Shown one piece after another: positions 27,807 through 36,615 of a DNA stretch of 64,000 nt (positions are counted from its first letter, which is position 1; every line of letters begins with the position of its first letter). This stretch comes from CAWJPW01 sp963844845 (GTDB lineage Bacteria; Acidobacteriota; Thermoanaerobaculia; Thermoanaerobaculales; Sulfomarinibacteraceae). The stretch lies in the NCBI GenBank assembly GCA_963844845.1, contig CAWJPW010000011.1:868001-932000 (forward strand), in the 5' to 3' direction. The notes under the pieces are model-generated. The model was not told where the DNA came from. It worked only from the letters and a program-made list of their open reading frames with translations, and searched no databases. The position numbers were made by a program, and so were the translations under genes.

Positions 27807-29183
27807 ATGGCCTCTCCCATGCGCGCCATTCCCGCCGTCCACCAGCTCCTGGAGAGCCCCGATCTCCAGCCGGCCTTGGCTCGTGTCGGTCGAGCCGTCC
27901 TCACCACCCACTGCCGCGCCGCGGTGACCGAGCTGCGCGATCGTATCCGCCGGCATGGTCTCGACTCCGAGGCCGCCGCAGCTGCCGCCAGCCAGCTCTC
28001 CACAGCCGTCCTGACCCGCCTCGAGGCCGAGCAGGCATCGCTCTACCCGACCGTTGTGAACGCCACCGGGGTCCTGCTCCACACCAATCTGGGCCGTGCC
28101 CCGCTCCCTCCTCTCCCCGGCCGCTCGCTGGCATCATACCTCGCCCTGGAGTACGACCTCAGGGAAGGCCGCCGCGGGCAGCGGCTGGCGCCCCTCGAGC
28201 GAAGGCTGGCGGAGGTCCTCGGCGGCGAGGCGGGGGTGATGGTGAACAACAATGCAGCCGCCCTCCTCCTGCTGCTCACCGCCCACGCGCGGGAGCGGGA
28301 GGTGGTGGTGTCGCGCGGCCAGCTCATCGAGATCGGCGGTTCCTTTCGGCTTCCGGAGGTCATGACGGCTTCGGGCGCGCGGCTCGTGGAGGTGGGAACC
28401 ACCAATCGCACCCACCTCAGCGACTACGCGACAGCTCTCGGCGAGGACACCGCCGCGATTCTCGTGGCGCACCACTCGAACTTCCGGGTCGTGGGGTTCA
28501 CGGGCGAGCCCGGCGTGGGCGAGGTCGCCGAGCTGGCGCATGCGCGCGGAGTACCGTTGTTCGTCGACCAGGGCTCGGGAGCGGTGCACGACCTGGCGCG
28601 TTGGGGCCTGGAGCACGAGCCCACGGTCGGTGAGCTTCTCGCCCAAGGGGCCGACGCGGTGTGCTTCTCCGGCGACAAGCTGCTGGGCGGGCCCCAGGCC
28701 GGCGTCGTGGTGGGAGCACGTCGCTGGGTGGAGCCCCTGGGGCGCCATCCGCTATTTCGCGCCCTGCGCCCCGACAAGACCGCTCTGTTGGGAATGGAGC
28801 AGGTGATCGATGCCCACCGCAGGGAGCGGCTCCAGGAGATCCCCCTCTACCGCCTCCTCGAGACCACCCCGGCCGCACTCCGACGGCGGGCGCGTGCCGT
28901 CGCCCGCCGCCTGGTTGGCGACGGCATCCCGGCAGCGGCCGCGCCGACCCACGCCACCGTGGGGGGCGGGACCACGCCGGGCGACACCCTGCCCAGCCAC
29001 GCGGTGGTCGTGGAGGGCGGTCAGTCCCTGGCCGATGCCCTGCGTCTTGGTCGTCCCCCGGTGATTGCCCGCATCGAGGACGACCGGGTGGTTCTCGACC
29101 TGCGCGCCGTCTTCCCGGAGCAGGACCGGGCTCTTGAGACTGCCGTGCGCGAAGCCCACCAGCAGCTCGCACTCCCCCGCTGA
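27807..29183 (+). CDS. selA: L-seryl-tRNA(Sec) selenium transferase SelA
   Basis: A 458-residue PLP enzyme that converts seryl-tRNA(Sec) to selenocysteinyl-tRNA. The N-terminal SelA domain is followed by VVNATGVLLHTNLGRAPL, the PLP-site region FVDQGSGAV and the Schiff-base Lys291 in CFSGDKLLGGPQAG. The C-terminal domain is intact. Its presence implies selenoproteins, but selB, selD and tRNA-Sec are not in this window. ATG 27807 has no ribosome binding site; see the promoter just upstream. It converges on the prepilin peptidase gene. Confidence 0.95.
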   Translation: MASPMRAIPAVHQLLESPDLQPALARVGRAVLTTHCRAAVTELRDRIRRHGLDSEAAAAAASQLSTAVLTRLEAEQASLYPTVVNATGVLLHTNLGRAPLPPLPGRSLASYLALEYDLREGRRGQRLAPLERRLAEVLGGEAGVMVNNNAAALLLLLTAHAREREVVVSRGQLIEIGGSFRLPEVMTASGARLVEVGTTNRTHLSDYATALGEDTAAILVAHHSNFRVVGFTGEPGVGEVAELAHARGVPLFVDQGSGAVHDLARWGLEHEPTVGELLAQGADAVCFSGDKLLGGPQAGVVVGARRWVEPLGRHPLFRALRPDKTALLGMEQVIDAHRRERLQEIPLYRLLETTPAALRRRARAVARRLVGDGIPAAAAPTHATVGGGTTPGDTLPSHAVVVEGGQSLADALRLGRPPVIARIEDDRVVLDLRAVFPEQDRALETAVREAHQQLALPR

Positions 29184-29194
29184 CCCGACGCCAG

Positions 29195-29224
29195 GGAGCA
29201 GCCTCAAAGCGCGGAGGCCGCTCC
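29195..29224. terminator. Hairpin between convergent selA and the prepilin peptidase gene
   Basis: GGAGCAGCCTC (29195-29205) pairs with GAGGCCGCTCC (29214-29224) with one mismatch around an eight-base loop. It lies in the 76-base gap between the two convergent stop codons. There is no T run on either strand, so it may only aid Rho-dependent termination or protect 3' ends. Confidence 0.35.
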
Positions 29225-29259
29225 CGCACTGCCCCTCCTCCCGGCCCCGCTGGCCGACC

Positions 29260-30039
29260 TCAGCCGGCCCAGGTGGGGAGGGTCTGCCAGGTGGCGGGGA
29301 GGTAGAGCCACACCAGGGTGGCGGCGGCGAGGAAGGTGCCGAAGGGGAGGGCGGTCTGCCCGCTGCCGCGCCCGGACAGCACCAGGCCGATGCCCACCAG
29401 GGCGCCGAGCACCGCCGCCAGCACCAGGATCCAAAGGCAACCCTGCACCCCCGCCACCGCACCGATGGCGGCCAGGTACTTGACGTCTCCCCAACCCATC
29501 CCCTCGACGCCCCGCAACGCCTTGTACAGGACGATGACCAGCGTCGGCAGTACTGCACCGACGACCGCTCCGAGCAAGGCCAGCCGTAGCGGGGTCAGGC
29601 CCCCCAACCACGCCGCCGCCAGACCCAGGAGAACACACGGGTAGGTGATCACGTCCGGCAGCAGCTGATGCTCCAGGTCGATGAGGCCGAGAGCCAGCGA
29701 AGCCCAGGCGAACAGCGCCACCTCCACTCCGCTCACGGTGACCCCCCAGCGCGCGAGGGCGCCGGCCGCGGCGAGCGCCGCCGCCAGCTCCACCAGGGGG
29801 TAGCGCACCGAAATCCGGCGGCGACAGTCGCGGCAGCGGCCTCCCAACACGATCCACGACAGAATCGGCACGTTGTCGTACCAGCGGATGGCGGCACCAC
29901 AGTCGGGGCACGCCGAGCGCGGGCGCACCACCGAGCGCCGCCGCGGCACGCGGTGAATCACCACGTTGAGGAAGCTCCCCACCGCCGCCCCCACCAGGAA
30001 GGCATAGGCGATTATCAGGCCCTGGGTCCAAGCAGCCAT
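29260..30039 (-). CDS. pilD: Type IV prepilin peptidase / N-methyltransferase (PilD-like)
   Basis: A 259-residue inner membrane aspartic protease that cuts and N-methylates type IV prepilins. The N-terminal methyltransferase domain starts GSFLNVVIHRVPRRRS and has two zinc-binding CxxC pairs (CPDC, CRDC). The peptidase aspartates lie in LGLIDLEHQLLPDVIT and in the GxGD-like motif GWGDVKYLAAIG. ATG 30039 lies inside the last codons of the upstream glycosyltransferase (25-base overlap). The pilin substrate encoded at 42.4 kb is a likely client. Confidence 0.93.
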   Translation of the reverse strand: MAAWTQGLIIAYAFLVGAAVGSFLNVVIHRVPRRRSVVRPRSACPDCGAAIRWYDNVPILSWIVLGGRCRDCRRRISVRYPLVELAAALAAAGALARWGVTVSGVEVALFAWASLALGLIDLEHQLLPDVITYPCVLLGLAAAWLGGLTPLRLALLGAVVGAVLPTLVIVLYKALRGVEGMGWGDVKYLAAIGAVAGVQGCLWILVLAAVLGALVGIGLVLSGRGSGQTALPFGTFLAAATLVWLYLPATWQTLPTWAG

Positions 30040-31169
30040 GCGTAGAGCTCCTCCTGCCGCCGCACCATACGGTCGATGTCGAAGTCCTCGAGGTGCTCGG
30101 GCGCCGCAGCGGCGAGGCGGCACGCCAGCGCGTCGTCCTCGAGCACAGCGGTCACCCGTGCGGCGAACCCGGCGACGTCGCCGGCCTCCACCAGGTAGCC
30201 GTTCGTACCATCACGCACCACCTCCACCGTCCCATCCACCGCCGCAGCCACCACCGGAACTCCTGCCGCCAGCGCCTCCACCACCGCCCGCGGCAGGCCC
30301 TCGTGGCGGGACGTGAGCACCGCCACGCGGCTGGCTGCGTACAGTGCCGCCGGGTCGTCCACCCACCCGGCGAAGCACATCCGGTCGGCGATCTTCAGGC
30401 GCATCGCCAGGCTCTCGGCAGCGCCCCGCAACGGGCCGTCGCCGGCCATCACGAAACGCGCGGCCGGCACGCGGCGAGCCACCTCGGCAGCCATCCGGAC
30501 GAAGTCGAGGGGGGCCTTCTGGGGCTTGAAGTTGGCCACCTGCACGACGAGCGGTGCGGTAGCGGGCAGGGCGAGCCGGAGGCGCACGGCCGCCGCGGCG
30601 TCGGCGCCGGCCCGGCAGGCCGCCAGGGCGACGCCCGAGCGGATCACGGTCACACGTTCGAGGGGGAAGAGGCCCAGCTCCACACCGGCGGCTGCGTTGC
30701 GGGACGACACGGCGATGAAGTGATCGGTCCAGCGCGCGGCGAGGCGCTCGGCGGCGAGAAAGAGGGCGCGCACCGGGGCGGACTGCAGCGGCGTAAAACC
30801 GAAGCCGTGGATGGAGTGGACCACAACCGGCACCCGCTCGAGACGCGCCGCCAGACGCCCCACCACCCCCGCCTTGGAGGAGTGGGTATGCACCACTGCG
30901 GGCCGCAGCTCGCCGATGATCCGGCGGAGGGCCGCCAGCGCCGCCCGGTCCGCCCGCGGCTCCACCGCCCGCACCAGGCTCGGCACCGGGTGGAGCTCGA
31001 CGTCCTCGAGCGTCTCGGCGAGCGCGTCGAGGCGGTCACCGGGACCCCATGCCAGGGCCGGCCGGAACCGGCTGCGGTCGAGGTGCGCCACCGTGTACAG
31101 GGTGTTGTGCTGCGCCCCCCCGAGCTCCAGCCGGGTGATCACGTGTAGCACTGTGACCGGTGGGCTCAC
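30015..31169 (-). CDS. Family 4 glycosyltransferase
   Basis: A 384-residue GT-B enzyme. The N-terminal domain has RLELGGAQHNTLYTV, and the donor-site region is VLTSRHEGLPRAVVEALAAG with the E-x7-E type pattern of GT4 enzymes. A LVVQVANFKPQKAPLDFV segment joins the domains. It should add a sugar to a lipid-linked glycan; donor and acceptor are unknown. The start GTG 31169 overlaps the previous stop (GTGA), part of the chain of overlaps in the 35.5-29.3 kb operon. Confidence 0.88.
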   Translation of the reverse strand: MSPPVTVLHVITRLELGGAQHNTLYTVAHLDRSRFRPALAWGPGDRLDALAETLEDVELHPVPSLVRAVEPRADRAALAALRRIIGELRPAVVHTHSSKAGVVGRLAARLERVPVVVHSIHGFGFTPLQSAPVRALFLAAERLAARWTDHFIAVSSRNAAAGVELGLFPLERVTVIRSGVALAACRAGADAAAAVRLRLALPATAPLVVQVANFKPQKAPLDFVRMAAEVARRVPAARFVMAGDGPLRGAAESLAMRLKIADRMCFAGWVDDPAALYAASRVAVLTSRHEGLPRAVVEALAAGVPVVAAAVDGTVEVVRDGTNGYLVEAGDVAGFAARVTAVLEDDALACRLAAAAPEHLEDFDIDRMVRRQEELYAWLLGPRA

Positions 31170-32464
31170 CCCGCCTCCCGAAGCAGGCGCCGGGCAGCTG
31201 CCGTCCCGTCCAGCACGGCGTCCTCCATGGCCGAGTACTTCCACTCCGCCCAGCGCCCGGCGAGGCGGACGCCATGCCGGCCCAGGAAGCGGCGCAGAAC
31301 CGCCACCGCCTCGCGGCGCCGGTGGTCGAAGACCACGTAGGCGGGGTCGATGACGGTGACCTGCCGGAGCGCCACTCGCGTAGGCTCGAGAAGGCCGGCC
31401 GCGGCGAGCGCCGCCTCGGCGTCGGCCACCGCGGCCTGCACGTCGCCGCCTTCGGGGTCGAGGCTCAGCTCCAGCGACACGGTGTGGTGACCGGGCGGCG
31501 CGAGTCGCCCGTGGTTGGAGGGAAAGCCGACGCGGTAGAACGGCACTTCGGTATCGGCGAAGTACAGCCAGTGCTCGAGCCGCGGCGCCGCTCCCTCCAC
31601 TCCCAGCGCGAGGTTGACGACACGCACCCAGCGCAGGCTGCGGCGCGCGCTGCGCACGTCGTCCGGCAGCTCGTCAACCAGCATGTCGACGAGGGCGGGG
31701 AGCGAAACCGTGGCCACCAGCCGGTCCCACCCCAGGCGCTCGCCGGCGGCGGTCTCCGCCCAACCCTCTCGGAGGTTGACCGCCGCCACGCGGCAACTGA
31801 GGTGCAGCTCCGGCACCCGCGCCGCCACCGCGTCCGGCAGCAGGCGGATGCCGCCGTGCCCGGGGTAGCGGAAGACAGCATTGTAGCCGACCGCGGAGCG
31901 GTGCAGGCCGAGCGCCCCCTCGACCACCTCGTCGAGATCCGGCTTGGGCACGTAGCGGCCCACCCAGTCGAGGCTCAGCTCCTCGGGCTCGGCGCGGTAG
32001 AGCTTGCGATTGTAGGGAAAGAAGAAGTGCTCGGCGAGACCCTCGCCGAAGCGACCGAGCACCCACTGCCGGAAGTCGCTCGGCGCCTCCCCCTCACTCC
32101 GCCGAGCCCACGCCCGGATGAAGCCGAGCAGGCAGTCGCGTCGGACCTCGGGGGCGAGGCCGTGGGTGTTGATCTGCACCGGATAGGGAGTGATCCACCC
32201 GCCCACCACCACCGACGCCCGGCGAGAGTGCACGGCCAGCTGCGACCACACTCCCAACTCCTCGAGGTAGGCCCGCGTCTCGTCCCGCTGCACGTGCAGG
32301 AGGTGGCCGGTGCAGTCGAACACATAGTCGCCCCTGGCCAGCGACCGGCAGGCGCCGCCCGGCTCCGACGCCTGCTCCAACACCGACACCGTCAAGCCAC
32401 CGTGAGCGAGCCGCTCGGCCGCCACCAGGCCGGTGAGACCGCCCCCCAGAATGAGCGGCCTCAC
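31166..32464 (-). CDS. FAD-dependent amine-oxidase-fold protein
   Basis: A 432-residue flavoprotein. The dinucleotide-binding motif is LILGGGLTGLVAAERLA at the N-terminus, followed by SEPGGACRS. Later segments (HFFFPYNRKLYRAEPEELS, AVFRYPGHGGIRLLPDAVA) resemble protoporphyrinogen-oxidase-like or UDP-galactopyranose-mutase-like proteins found in polysaccharide clusters. The position between a WecA-like enzyme and a glycosyltransferase favours a role in sugar modification, for example ring contraction of a nucleotide sugar, but this is inference. Starts with GTG 32464 overlapping the previous stop. Confidence 0.8.
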   Translation of the reverse strand: MRPLILGGGLTGLVAAERLAHGGLTVSVLEQASEPGGACRSLARGDYVFDCTGHLLHVQRDETRAYLEELGVWSQLAVHSRRASVVVGGWITPYPVQINTHGLAPEVRRDCLLGFIRAWARRSEGEAPSDFRQWVLGRFGEGLAEHFFFPYNRKLYRAEPEELSLDWVGRYVPKPDLDEVVEGALGLHRSAVGYNAVFRYPGHGGIRLLPDAVAARVPELHLSCRVAAVNLREGWAETAAGERLGWDRLVATVSLPALVDMLVDELPDDVRSARRSLRWVRVVNLALGVEGAAPRLEHWLYFADTEVPFYRVGFPSNHGRLAPPGHHTVSLELSLDPEGGDVQAAVADAEAALAAAGLLEPTRVALRQVTVIDPAYVVFDHRRREAVAVLRRFLGRHGVRLAGRWAEWKYSAMEDAVLDGTAAARRLLREAG

Positions 32465-33465
32465 GCCGGCTCCATGGGCACACGGGCGAGCCAGAGCAGG
32501 GCGACGAGCACCGGAATCGCCACCGCCGCGCCCAGCCACAGGGTGGTCGACGGCGTGAGCCAGAGGGTGGCGAGACCCGCCCCTCCGATTACCACCCCGG
32601 CGCCGTACAGCGCCACCACGGTCCGCACCGGGCCACCGCCAAGCCGGCGGCGCAGGCGTAGCGCGATGTGGTCGGGGCTGCCGTGGTAGACCTTGCGGCC
32701 CGCCTTGAGCCGCAGCACCACGACGAGAGCGGTGTCCAGCAGCGGGATGGCGAAGAAGCAGAGCGGTGCGACGAAGCCCAGGGGGTTGACCACGGTGTAG
32801 TCCAACACCATGGCGAGGGCGCCGAGGGTGAGGCCGAGGAAGAGCGCACCGCAGTCGCCGAGGTAGATCTTCGCCGGCGCGAAGTTGAAGCGGAGGAAGC
32901 CCAGCAACGCGCCGAGGAGCGCGACGGTGAACGCCGCCACCACCCAGCGCCCATTGACCGCGGCCACCACCAGCAGGAAGGTGGCGCCGATCACCGCGAG
33001 ACCGCTCGCGAGCCCGTCCATGATGTCCACCAGATTGAAGGCGTTGGACATCCCCACCAACCACAGAATCGTGATCGCGAGCCGCGCCCACCAGGGCAGG
33101 ACCACGAGGTGGACCGAGACCCCCGCCTTGAGCAGGACGAAGACCGCCACTACCTGGCCCAGTACCTTGGCGCGGGGGGTGAGCACGCCGAAGTCGTCGA
33201 TGAGGCCGATGGAGGCGGTGATGGCCCCGGCGAGGAGGATGGCGAGCACGTCCTGCTCGAACTCGAGGATCATGCCGACCGCCAGGAGGAAGCTGACGAA
33301 GACCGCGAGGCCGCCGAGGTAGGCGACCGGCTCGTGCTGGGTCTTGAGCGGGTTGGAGGGAGCGTCCACGACTCCGAAGCGCAGCGCGGCCTCGCGCGCC
33401 ATGGGCGTGCCCACCCGTGCCAGCAGGAGGGCAAGGAAGAAGCCGAGCAGGAGACGGATCAGCAT
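32461..33465 (-). CDS. WecA/MraY-family sugar-1-phosphate transferase
   Basis: A 334-residue protein with about ten membrane helices. It carries the family's catalytic motifs: the aspartate pair in GLIDDFGVLT, NAFNLVDIMDGLASG and YLGDCGALFLG. Such enzymes transfer a sugar phosphate from a UDP-sugar to undecaprenyl phosphate and start O-antigen or similar glycan chains. This is therefore the probable initiating enzyme of the polysaccharide made by the surrounding genes. ATG 33465 overlaps the end of the family 2 glycosyltransferase by seven bases. Confidence 0.9.
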   Translation of the reverse strand: MLIRLLLGFFLALLLARVGTPMAREAALRFGVVDAPSNPLKTQHEPVAYLGGLAVFVSFLLAVGMILEFEQDVLAILLAGAITASIGLIDDFGVLTPRAKVLGQVVAVFVLLKAGVSVHLVVLPWWARLAITILWLVGMSNAFNLVDIMDGLASGLAVIGATFLLVVAAVNGRWVVAAFTVALLGALLGFLRFNFAPAKIYLGDCGALFLGLTLGALAMVLDYTVVNPLGFVAPLCFFAIPLLDTALVVVLRLKAGRKVYHGSPDHIALRLRRRLGGGPVRTVVALYGAGVVIGGAGLATLWLTPSTTLWLGAAVAIPVLVALLWLARVPMEPA

Positions 33466-34409
33466 GGTAGGTCGCGCAACCTCCGTCGCGGGGCATTCCT
33501 GCGCCGGTGCCACTCCCGTACCACCAGGGGCCAGCGCCGCCGGAGGTGGGCCGCGAGACGCGGCCGCCGCAGCACACCGGTTGTAACCGCAACCAGCTCC
33601 CAGGGCAAGAGCACCGGCAATCGCGGGATCAGGTCGCGAGGATGCAGGTGTCGGATCAGGGTGATCCACCGGTTCGACAGCACGCACGCCTCCAGCGCCG
33701 CCGGCCGGCGCCACCGCAGGGGTCCGCGGCCGGGGCTGGCGCCGGCGCCCCGTCGGTGGAGCGCCACCGCGTCAGGGCAGCTGCGCACCTGCCAGCCACG
33801 GTTCCACAGGCGCCAGCCCAGCTCGAGGTCCTCCCAGAAGCAGAAGTAGCTGGCGGCCCACGCGCCGTCCTCGTCCGCCACCGCCGCCAACGCGGCGCGC
33901 CGGTAGACGGCCAGCGCCCCGCACGCCGCGAGGACCGGGCGCGGCTCCGCGAGCTCGGGGGTGAGGGGGCCACCGTAGCCGCGGTCGCGCACCTCCAGCC
34001 TGACCCGGTCGAGGCACTGGCCGACGCTGTCCACGGTGACGCCGTCGGACCTCATGAGGCGGGGCGCCACTCCGGCGAGGTCCGGGGCAGCGGTGAGCGC
34101 CGCAGCGCATCGTCCGAGGCCGTCGGGGGCCACCGTCACGTCGGGGTTCATGAAGGCAACGCACGTAATCTCGGGGGCGAGTTCACCAAGGCCCAGGTTG
34201 CAGCCTCCGGCGAAGCCCCGGTTGGCCCCCGCGCGCACCAACCGCACGCGCCCCCGGTAGCCCTCCTCTACCAGCGCGGCGGAGGCGTCGCTGGAGGCAT
34301 TGTCCACCACCACCACCTGCGGCGCCGGATCGGCAGCCAGGAGGGCGTCGAGGCAGCCGGGGAGGTCCGCGGCCGAGTTGTACGCCACCACCACCGCGCC
34401 CAGGTTCAC
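33459..34409 (-). CDS. Family 2 glycosyltransferase (rhamnosyltransferase-like)
   Basis: A 316-residue GT-A enzyme. The nucleotide-sugar site is AVVVAYNSAADLPGCLDAL and VVVVDNASSD; the metal-binding motif is MNPDVTV; the acceptor region has SYFCFWEDLELGWRLWNRGW, the E-D-x-D-x-x-x-R pattern of rhamnosyltransferase-like GT2 proteins. It begins at GTG 34409, overlapping the preceding stop as GTGA. The very long frame upstream is a shadow of the next gene. The basic C-terminus may touch the membrane. Confidence 0.88.
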   Translation of the reverse strand: MNLGAVVVAYNSAADLPGCLDALLAADPAPQVVVVDNASSDASAALVEEGYRGRVRLVRAGANRGFAGGCNLGLGELAPEITCVAFMNPDVTVAPDGLGRCAAALTAAPDLAGVAPRLMRSDGVTVDSVGQCLDRVRLEVRDRGYGGPLTPELAEPRPVLAACGALAVYRRAALAAVADEDGAWAASYFCFWEDLELGWRLWNRGWQVRSCPDAVALHRRGAGASPGRGPLRWRRPAALEACVLSNRWITLIRHLHPRDLIPRLPVLLPWELVAVTTGVLRRPRLAAHLRRRWPLVVREWHRRRNAPRRRLRDLPC

Positions 34410-35458
34410 CGTGCGCCTCCTGCCACCCGCCGCCACACCGCGAGGTGGGCGCGGGCCGCTGCGGCCCACTTGAAGCGTGTCGCCACCGCCTGCGCCTGGG
34501 CGGCACGCGCGACCTTGCCCGGAGGCGAGGCCAGCACCTCCGCGATGGCCGCCGCCGTTGCCGCGGCGTCGCCCACCCGAACCAGCCGCGCCCAGGGAGC
34601 GAAGTGCTCCCGGTGCACGGCGATGTCCGAGGCCACCACCGCGGCGCCGCACGCCAGGCCCTCGAGCAGGGGCAGATCGAAGCCCTCTCCCCGGCTCAGC
34701 GCCAGCAGTGCGGCAGCACCACTCATCAGCGCCGGAAGCTCGAGGTCGGACACGTATCCCAGCAGCCGCACCCGACCCGCCAGCGCGGCCGGCACCTCGC
34801 CCCACGCCCGCTCCTCACGGCCCACCGCCACCAGCTCCAGATCGGGCCAGTGCCCCGTGAGGCCGGCGAGGGCGGCCAGCGCCACGTCGAGCCCGCGGCG
34901 GCGGTGCAGCGAGCCGACGTGGAGGAGGTAGGGGCGCCGGAGATCGTGGCGCGTACGTACCCGGCCGATCTCCGCGGGTCCGCAGGGCGCGAACCGGCGC
35001 GCATCGACGCCCAGCGGGACCACCGTCCCTCGCCCGTCGAGGGGCCCAATCCGCTCTTCGATCTCGGCGAGGACCTCCGCCGAGGCGGTGATCACCGCCG
35101 CCGCACGACACACCGAGGAGCGCACGAGCTGAGCGAATGGCACCCGCCCGCGCCACGGAAACCACTCCGGGTGACTGAGCACCAGCACGTCGTAGACGCA
35201 CACGACGGTGGGGCAGGGCGCCCACACCGGGCGATAGTAGAAGGGGCAGTGCAGCACGGCCGCACCGCGGGCGCGGCGTGGCAGCCCCAGCTGCACCCAG
35301 GGCAGGGTGCGAGCCCGCGCGGGCGGCGTCGCCACCTCCACCTCGAGGTCGCCGGCATCAATCTCGGCGAGCGCTCCGAGCACCCCGGACAGGGCGCGGC
35401 CAACCCCGGTGGGTCGACCGCTCAGGGGCTTGCCGTCCACCACGACGCGGCGGCTCAT
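34406..35458 (-). CDS. Family 4 glycosyltransferase
   Basis: A 350-residue GT-B enzyme, first gene of the minus-strand glycan operon. The N-terminus VVVDGKPLSGRPTGVGRAL resembles mannosyltransferase-like GT4 proteins; the donor domain has YLLHVGSLHRRRGLDVALAA and ALLALSRGEGFDLPLLEGLA. It is divergent from another GT4 gene at 35524, with 65 bases between them, and the two share overall design, so they may be old duplicates. Confidence 0.87.
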   Translation of the reverse strand: MSRRVVVDGKPLSGRPTGVGRALSGVLGALAEIDAGDLEVEVATPPARARTLPWVQLGLPRRARGAAVLHCPFYYRPVWAPCPTVVCVYDVLVLSHPEWFPWRGRVPFAQLVRSSVCRAAAVITASAEVLAEIEERIGPLDGRGTVVPLGVDARRFAPCGPAEIGRVRTRHDLRRPYLLHVGSLHRRRGLDVALAALAGLTGHWPDLELVAVGREERAWGEVPAALAGRVRLLGYVSDLELPALMSGAAALLALSRGEGFDLPLLEGLACGAAVVASDIAVHREHFAPWARLVRVGDAAATAAAIAEVLASPPGKVARAAQAQAVATRFKWAAAARAHLAVWRRVAGGAR

Positions 35459-35523
35459 GCGCCGACCCGCCCCAGACCGCGCGAGCGCACCTGCCGCGAG
35501 CAGTTCGAGCTATGCTCGCGGGG

Positions 35524-36615
35524 ATGGCTCTCTCGGTGGGCTTCGACGCACGCGCCGCTTTTCTCGACCCCAACCGCGGGTTGGGCCGGGTCACGCGCCA
35601 GCTGGCCGAGGCTCTCCTGGCCCGGACCGACCTGGAGCTGACGGTGTTCGTACCTGCGCAGAGCCATGTGCCTGAGCGATGGTACCGGCCGGGCATGCAC
35701 CTCGTCCACCTGCGCCGGCCCCGGCGGGGTGCGTTTCTGTGGGACGCTCCCGCCTGGCGTTGGTGCCTGGCTCGTCATCCGGTCGACCTCCTACACCTGC
35801 CGGCGTGGGGGGTCCCGCCAGGCATGCCGACTCCGGTGGTCAGCACGCTGCACGACATCACCCCGTTCCTCATCCCCGACGCGATCCCGTCGCGGTCGGT
35901 CCGCCACCGGGCCCGCCGCCAGCTCGAGACCCACCGCCGCGCTACCCTGGTGCACGCGGTCTCGCACAGCACCGGCCGCGACGCCGTGCGTGGCCTCGGC
36001 ATCCCGCCCGGCCGGATTCGGGTGGTGGGTCATGGGGTCGATCCCGCCGTCTTCGCCCCCGTCGGGCCCGCACGCCGCACCCATTTCCTCTTCGTCGGCG
36101 GCGCCGACCGGCACAAGGGGCTCGACCTGCTCCTGGACGCGTGGGCCCGACCCGCCGCCGCCGAGCTCCCGCCCCTCGTGGTGGCCGGGACGGCCGCCCT
36201 CGACCCCGGCGTGCGCCGGCGGACCGCAGCGCTGCCCGCGCACCACGTCCAGCTGCGCCCACCGGTGGACGATGCCGAGCTGGTCGAGCTGTACCGCGCC
36301 GCCGTCGCCCTGCTCCTGCCTTCGCGGGCCGAGGGATTCGGCCTGCCGGTGCTGGAGGCGATGGCATGCGGCTGCCCCGTGCTCACCTGCGCCGCCGGCG
36401 CCCTGCCCGAGGCGGGCGGCGACGCCGCCACCTACCTGGCGGTCGATGCCTGCGCCGCCGACTGGCTCGACGCAGCCTCCCGACTCGCGCGAGATCCAGC
36501 ACTGGTCGCGACACAGGTCGCCCGGGGCCTCACCCACGCCGCCGGCCGCACCTGGGCGGCCACCGCCGAGGAGCTGGTGCGGGTCTACCGCGAGGTCGGC
36601 GCTCTCAGCTCGTGA
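35524..36615 (+). CDS. Family 4 glycosyltransferase
   Basis: A 363-residue GT-B enzyme. The N-terminal SVGFDARAAFLDPNRGLGRV matches the start of mannosyl/rhamnosyl GT4 enzymes, and the donor region is LLPSRAEGFGLPVLEAMACG with two conserved glutamates. FLFVGGADRHKGLDLLLDA joins the domains. ATG 35524 lies seven bases after TATGCT (35511-35516), suggesting a leaderless message; ATG 35512 would overlap that box. It is the only plus-strand gene in the 29-42 kb block and converges on the YfhO-like gene with an 11-base overlap. Confidence 0.87.
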   Translation: MALSVGFDARAAFLDPNRGLGRVTRQLAEALLARTDLELTVFVPAQSHVPERWYRPGMHLVHLRRPRRGAFLWDAPAWRWCLARHPVDLLHLPAWGVPPGMPTPVVSTLHDITPFLIPDAIPSRSVRHRARRQLETHRRATLVHAVSHSTGRDAVRGLGIPPGRIRVVGHGVDPAVFAPVGPARRTHFLFVGGADRHKGLDLLLDAWARPAAAELPPLVVAGTAALDPGVRRRTAALPAHHVQLRPPVDDAELVELYRAAVALLLPSRAEGFGLPVLEAMACGCPVLTCAAGALPEAGGDAATYLAVDACAADWLDAASRLARDPALVATQVARGLTHAAGRTWAATAEELVRVYREVGALSS

